7,678 nt of DNA. Source: Candidatus Bathyarchaeum sp. (GTDB lineage Archaea > Thermoproteota > Bathyarchaeia > Bathyarchaeales > Bathyarchaeaceae). Position 1 is the stretch's first letter. Every line of letters begins with the position of its first letter. Positions 4,733 through 7,678 of the stretch are shown here, in pieces. The notes under the pieces were generated by a model. It searched no databases. It was not told the DNA's origin and was given only the letters and a program-made list of their open reading frames with translations. The stretch spans positions 1-7,678 of the forward strand of contig SOJY01000173.1 of NCBI GenBank assembly GCA_004376385.1, written 5' to 3'. The position numbers were made by a program, and so were the translations under genes.

Positions 4733-5026
4733 ATGCCAGTCAAACGAAAATCCAGAGGCAGATCAAAAGGAAGCAAAGGAAAAGGCTCATTGGTTCAGTG
4801 CCAAGGTTGCGGTCAGCAAGTCCCCCGCGACAAAGCCAAACGAGTTTCACGAAGAATCTCACTAGTCGACTCGATCCTCTACAAAGAACTTCGACAAAAA
4901 GGCACATACATTGCCAGCAGCACCGAAACAAGATACTACTGCATTTCATGTGCAGTGCACCGTGGCGTAGTAAAGATACGCTCTAAAAACGACCGCAGAC
5001 AAGGTCCCCCACGAAGAAGAAGGTAG
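4733..5026 (+). CDS. rps26e: 30S ribosomal protein eS26
   Basis: A 97-residue small, basic protein of the small ribosomal subunit, which lies near the mRNA exit channel and the 3' end of 16S rRNA. The family pattern is clear: a basic N-terminus (MPVKRKSRGRSKG), a zinc ribbon made of CQGC (Cys23, Cys26) and CISC (Cys70, Cys73) followed by AVHRGVVKIRS, and an Arg-rich tail (GPPRRRR). Length is normal for archaea. The ATG at 4733 has GAGG seven bases upstream; an overlapping ATG at 4720 opens a different, spurious frame. The gene appears monocistronic, with a T-rich terminator 18 bases after the stop. eS26 is found in TACK and Asgard archaea and eukaryotes but not in most Euryarchaeota, so it helps place the organism. 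Confidence 0.95.
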   Translation: MPVKRKSRGRSKGSKGKGSLVQCQGCGQQVPRDKAKRVSRRISLVDSILYKELRQKGTYIASSTETRYYCISCAVHRGVVKIRSKNDRRQGPPRRRR

Positions 5027-5043
5027 GCGTTAAACAAACAATC

Positions 5044-5053
5044 TTTTTCTTTT
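5044..5053 (+). terminator. T-rich terminator after eS26
   Basis: TTTTTCTTTT lies 18-27 nt after the TAG, in the 31-bp gap between convergent genes. It is well placed to end the eS26 transcript. Confidence 0.5.
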
Positions 5054-5057
5054 CCAT

Positions 5058-5648
5058 TTATTGCGACGCCTTGCGGAAATAGATTGCGCGCTGAATTACA
5101 GTCAAGTTTGTGACGATAGCAAGAACTAGGATTCCCCAGTTTAAAGCATCAATCCAGACGTAACTGAGGAAGCTTGCTAGTGCCAGTAACACTATGCGTT
5201 CTGCTCGTTCAGCTAAGCCCACGGACTCCATTTTTACTCCCGCGGCTTCTGCTCTTGCCCGAGCGTAACTGACCAGCAGGGAGCCCATGAGCGCGGCAAG
5301 CCCCCACGATACTTCGGTTAATCCGCCGAGTATGATTCCGCAGAGGATAAAAGCGTCGGCGTATCTGTCGAGGAGGGAATCGAAGAATCCGCCGAAGCTT
5401 GTGGCTTCTCCGTAAATTCTAGCTATAACTCCATCTAAAGCATCGAATAATCCAGAGATGAGCATCAAAACAGGTGCCAGTATCAGGAGAAGAGGATTAA
5501 AATGCCATTGTGAATAAGCGACAGCGGCGAGTGCAGCAAAGATTATTCCCAAGATGCTTACATGATTTGGAGTTAAACCTAAGTTATGAAACAGCGTAGC
5601 TGTAGACGTCAACCACGTTTGGACTCGTTGTTTAAGTTTCGTCAGCAT
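5058..5648 (-). CDS. CDP-alcohol phosphatidyltransferase (archaetidylinositol phosphate synthase-like)
   Basis: A 196-residue integral membrane enzyme with the complete family signature D-x2-DG-x2-AR-x8-G-x3-D-x3-D: Asp69, Asp72, Gly73, Ala76-Arg77, Gly86, Asp90, Asp94. These residues bind Mg2+ and the CDP group. About five or six hydrophobic helices are visible (roughly 30-45, 52-68, 97-109, 115-127, 151-166, 170-185). Such enzymes transfer the lipid phosphate of CDP-archaeol to a head-group alcohol. The GLAERAERIVLL segment (144-155) resembles archaeal enzymes that use myo-inositol 1-phosphate, so archaetidylinositol phosphate synthase is the best guess; a serine or glycerol-phosphate acceptor remains possible. 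The ATG at 5648 has GGAGG nine bases upstream. The gene has its own promoter and an operator-like dyad, and lies downstream of proS on the same strand. Confidence 0.85.
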   Translation of the reverse strand: MLTKLKQRVQTWLTSTATLFHNLGLTPNHVSILGIIFAALAAVAYSQWHFNPLLLILAPVLMLISGLFDALDGVIARIYGEATSFGGFFDSLLDRYADAFILCGIILGGLTEVSWGLAALMGSLLVSYARARAEAAGVKMESVGLAERAERIVLLALASFLSYVWIDALNWGILVLAIVTNLTVIQRAIYFRKASQ

Positions 5649-5657
5649 CTCTCATAA

Positions 5658-5662
5658 CCTCC
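5658..5662 (-). promoter_or_regulatory. Ribosome binding site of the CDP-alcohol transferase
   Basis: GGAGG on the minus strand, nine bases before the ATG. It is the strongest Shine-Dalgarno sequence in the window. Confidence 0.6.
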
Positions 5663-5708
5663 AAGCGTCTCCATGTCAACATCTACTGGAAGACGATTAA
5701 CGATTTTT

Positions 5709-5730
5709 GTTACAATATTGCGGTTGTAAC
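5709..5730. promoter_or_regulatory. Operator-like dyad GTTACAA-N8-TTGTAAC
   Basis: A perfect 7-bp inverted repeat with an 8-bp spacer. It lies exactly between the minus-strand TATA box (5731-5738) and the predicted transcription start (about 5708) of the CDP-alcohol transferase gene. A protein bound here would block polymerase recruitment, as archaeal repressors do. Confidence 0.5.
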
Positions 5731-5738
5731 GTATTAAA
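5731..5738 (-). promoter_or_regulatory. TATA box of the CDP-alcohol transferase gene
   Basis: TTTAATAC on the minus strand, 26 bp before the predicted start near 5708, giving a leader of about 60 nt. It suggests transcription independent of proS, whose stop codon lies just upstream. Confidence 0.45.
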
Positions 5739-5752
5739 CAGCTTCGTGAATG

Positions 5753-7207
5753 CTAATACGCTAGAGCAACTCTTACAACATTAACTGCCTGTTCTCCGCA
5801 GACAACACATTTCCCATCTACTTTTTCTGTGATGTCTTCGGGAAATCCTAGCAGCCGAGCCTCAACTGTTTCCTCCAAGCTGTGACCACATTTGTCCTTG
5901 CCGCAGCATGGAACCTCAACGATGCCCGCCTTCCTTTTCAGCAAAGTCTTCGCCTCAGCTAAACTGTTAACCCTGTAAACGCGTTCTCTCATCCAAGTCT
6001 CAGCGTTCGCCTTCAGGTCATTGGTAATCTCTTCTGCAAATGTTTGCACAGCCGCAACTACATCGTCCATCGTCCAGGTTTGCTTCTTAAAGGTGTCCCG
6101 CCTAACAATCGTTACCACTCCGTTGGCTAAGTCTCGGGGACCAATCTCGATTCTGATGGGCACACCCCGAAGCTCCCAGTAATAGAACTTGTTTCCGGGA
6201 GTCAACTCAGCCCGTAAATCCAACTCAACCCGATACCCCGCATCCTTCAGCTTAGAGGCAACGTCAATGCAGGCTTTGTTTACTTCTTTTTCTTTTCCTT
6301 TGTACGGAACCGGAACGATAGCGACTTGTATGGGTGCTATTTTTGGAGGCAAAACGATGCCGTTGTCGTCTCCGTGGGCAATCAGAACAGCGGCGATTCC
6401 TCTACCAGAAATCCCGTAACTGGTCGTCCAGATGTGCTCCTGACTGCCATCCTTAGTCTCGTAAGTTATGTTGAATGCTTTTGCGAAGTTTTGTCCCAGA
6501 TTATGCACGGTTCCTATCTGGAGAACCCTGCCGTCAGGACATAACATGTCAAAAGCTATCGTGTAAAGTGCTCCCGCAAACTTGTCCCATTCAGGTCTTC
6601 GAGAAACACAGTAGGGAACGCCAACATCATCAAAGAACCGCTTGTAAAGCCCAACAGCCTCATTCACTTGCTCTTCAGCTTCTTTGCTGGTGGCGTGGCA
6701 AGTGTGAGCTTCCTTGAAGGTGGAGACCTCACGCATTCTTATGATGGGACGGGTTGCCTTGGTTTCGTGACGGAAAACGTTTACAACCTGATACAGTTTC
6801 ATGGGCAGGTCCGCGTGGGAGCGAATCCAAAGCTTCAGCATAGGAGCTATAACCGTCTCGCTTGTGGGGCGCAGAGCATACCTGACCTTTAAGCGTTCAA
6901 AACCGCCGTGGGTTACCCAGAAGCATTCTCCCTCGAAGCTCTTCCCGTGGGCAGCCTCTTGGGCTAGGGAGGTTTCGGGAATCAGGAGGGGAAACAGGGT
7001 CTCGTCGTGTCCTGTATTGTCCAGTAAATCGCGTAGTATCTGGAGGACGTTTCTTCGTATTTTGAAGCCGTAAGGCATCCAGACTCCGGAGCCCTTGATG
7101 GGATATCGGTAATCCATTATGCCCGCGTTTATTAGCACGTCGCGGAACCATTCACCGAAGTCTTCGCTCCATTTCTGTCTCTTAACAGGCAAACTATGCA
7201 CCTTCAA
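5753..7207 (-). CDS. proS: Prolyl-tRNA synthetase, archaeal type
   Basis: A 484-residue class II synthetase that charges tRNA-Pro with proline. The order is: N-terminal KWSEDFGEWF; the catalytic core with RPTSET (113-118), motif 2 at NVFRHETKATRP and MREVSTFKEAHT (143-169; Arg146, Glu148) and motif 3 at SGRGIAAVLIAHGDDNG (267-283); an anticodon-binding domain from ~293 (IQVAIVPV to VTIVRR); and the extra C-terminal zinc domain of archaeal and eukaryotic ProRS, with Cys434/435, Cys440, Cys467 and Cys470, ending in the family's typical C-terminal Tyr (VALAY). No bacterial editing insertion is present. The frame opens after a TAA at 7211-7213. The given TTG start, a GTG two codons later or a TTG at codon 6 are all possible; there is no ATG before residue 31. 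A TATA box at 7231-7240 suggests a nearly leaderless mRNA. Confidence 0.96.
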   Translation of the reverse strand: MKVHSLPVKRQKWSEDFGEWFRDVLINAGIMDYRYPIKGSGVWMPYGFKIRRNVLQILRDLLDNTGHDETLFPLLIPETSLAQEAAHGKSFEGECFWVTHGGFERLKVRYALRPTSETVIAPMLKLWIRSHADLPMKLYQVVNVFRHETKATRPIIRMREVSTFKEAHTCHATSKEAEEQVNEAVGLYKRFFDDVGVPYCVSRRPEWDKFAGALYTIAFDMLCPDGRVLQIGTVHNLGQNFAKAFNITYETKDGSQEHIWTTSYGISGRGIAAVLIAHGDDNGIVLPPKIAPIQVAIVPVPYKGKEKEVNKACIDVASKLKDAGYRVELDLRAELTPGNKFYYWELRGVPIRIEIGPRDLANGVVTIVRRDTFKKQTWTMDDVVAAVQTFAEEITNDLKANAETWMRERVYRVNSLAEAKTLLKRKAGIVEVPCCGKDKCGHSLEETVEARLLGFPEDITEKVDGKCVVCGEQAVNVVRVALAY

Positions 7208-7230
7208 ACGTTATGCTGTATGGATGACCC

Positions 7231-7240
7231 CTAATTAAAA
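7231..7240 (-). promoter_or_regulatory. TATA box of proS
   Basis: TTTTAATTAG on the minus strand is centred about 26 bp from position 7210, so transcription would begin within a few bases of the TTG start codon. The adjoining T5 (complement of 7237-7241) may also terminate the upstream AOR transcript. Confidence 0.4.
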
Positions 7241-7267
7241 ACTGTAGGATATTAGCTTATCACTCGT

Positions 7268-7678
7268 CTATTGTACAGATATTTTGTCTGCAGCCCATGC
7301 AATATCCAGCTCTTCTAATGCACTCTGTTTGGGAACGCCCTGCTCAGTCCAGCCCATCATGTCATAGTAGAGAACCTTTGCCTTCTGCAAATCTTCGGGA
7401 TTCACAGACGTTTCGCTTAGAGCACCCGACGTTTTAGGTTTGAAAAACCGTGGAGGAAGCCAATCGTCCTTTTCTGTAAAGCCTTCCCTGAGGTTAAATA
7501 TTCTTGCAAGCGTGTTTCCTCTTTCCACGACCTTCATCAACTCAAAGGCGGTGGTGTTCCATCCCGTTACTGATCGTACAATCTCAACTTTCTGTGTGAC
7601 GCTCCATGGAGTAAACAGGCACATAACCAGAAAGTTGTTTAGGGTACGCCATTCGCCAACATACTTGTATAAGCGCAC
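7268..7678 (-). CDS. Aldehyde:ferredoxin oxidoreductase family protein, C-terminal part
   Basis: The last 136 codons of a gene that continues past the window edge; the usual family length is about 600 residues. The family oxidises aldehydes to acids with ferredoxin, using a tungsten- or molybdenum-pterin cofactor and a [4Fe-4S] cluster. Recognisable C-terminal features are RIFNLREGF with the following DDWLPPRFF (residues ~59-79 of the fragment), then VLYYDMMGWTEQGVPKQSALEEL near the end. The Cys in LVMCLFTPW (fragment residue 20, ~116 from the C-terminus) matches the position of the fourth cluster ligand of Pyrococcus AOR. The first codon shown is the window edge, not a start. The stop (TAG, 7268-7270) is 60 bp before proS on the same strand. 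Which AOR subtype this is cannot be told. Confidence 0.9.
   Translation of the reverse strand: MRLYKYVGEWRTLNNFLVMCLFTPWSVTQKVEIVRSVTGWNTTAFELMKVVERGNTLARIFNLREGFTEKDDWLPPRFFKPKTSGALSETSVNPEDLQKAKVLYYDMMGWTEQGVPKQSALEELDIAWAADKISVQ

Noticed and set aside
4720..4986. Plus-strand frame starting 13 bases before eS26
   Set aside because: It is a frame-shifted shadow of eS26. Its ATG lies upstream of the ribosome binding site, which serves the 4733 ATG.
1..7678. CRISPR array, transposase, toxin-antitoxin or defence system
   Set aside because: No spaced direct repeats, no transposase or nuclease motifs and no paired small toxin-antitoxin genes were seen on either strand.

Overview
The window reads as chromosomal DNA from an archaeon of the Thermoproteota/TACK group, most simply a Bathyarchaeia-like lineage. 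The evidence is: a ribosomal protein eS26 gene (known from TACK and Asgard archaea and eukaryotes, not from most Euryarchaeota); an archaeal-type prolyl-tRNA synthetase; two tRNA genes that encode CCA and carry introns at unusual positions; an aldehyde:ferredoxin oxidoreductase; archaeal TATA-like boxes at about -26; and at least one probable leaderless mRNA. The lineage call is inference, since no marker was compared with a database.

Layout. 1-1377 (+): the tail of a probable tfe (transcription factor E), then an HD-domain phosphohydrolase and a DUF2110 protein, all overlapping, so one operon. 1380-3263 (-): a Cys-rich DUF116 protein that converges on DUF2110 with a 2-nt gap, then a secreted, probably N-glycosylated protein of glycoside-hydrolase-like appearance. 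3264-3625: a gene-free stretch holding a 34-bp imperfect inverted repeat, each arm of which contains a 16-bp dyad. 3626-3720 (+): tRNA-Val(CAC) with a probable 18-nt D-loop intron. 3767-4219 (-): a HIT-family protein. 4328-4433 (+): tRNA-Phe(GAA) with a probable 29-nt intron in the anticodon stem. 4434-4732: no recognised gene, but a G-rich, foldable segment. 4733-5026 (+): eS26. 5058-5648 (-): a CDP-alcohol phosphatidyltransferase, probably an archaeal lipid head-group synthase, with an operator-like dyad between its TATA box and predicted start of transcription. 5753-7207 (-): proS. 7268-7678 (-): the C-terminal part of an AOR-family tungsten enzyme that runs off the window.

Most of the window serves information processing and housekeeping: transcription (probable TFE, with DUF2110 beside it), translation (eS26, ProRS, two tRNAs) and lipid synthesis. 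The accessory parts are the secreted protein, its repeat-bearing upstream region and the AOR. I see no mobile element with a transposase, no CRISPR array and no defence operon. The most unusual observation is that both tRNA introns share one architecture: they start ACTC, contain GTTGAGG, and have six nucleotides between the GAG and the 3' splice site. Neither shows a textbook bulge-helix-bulge.
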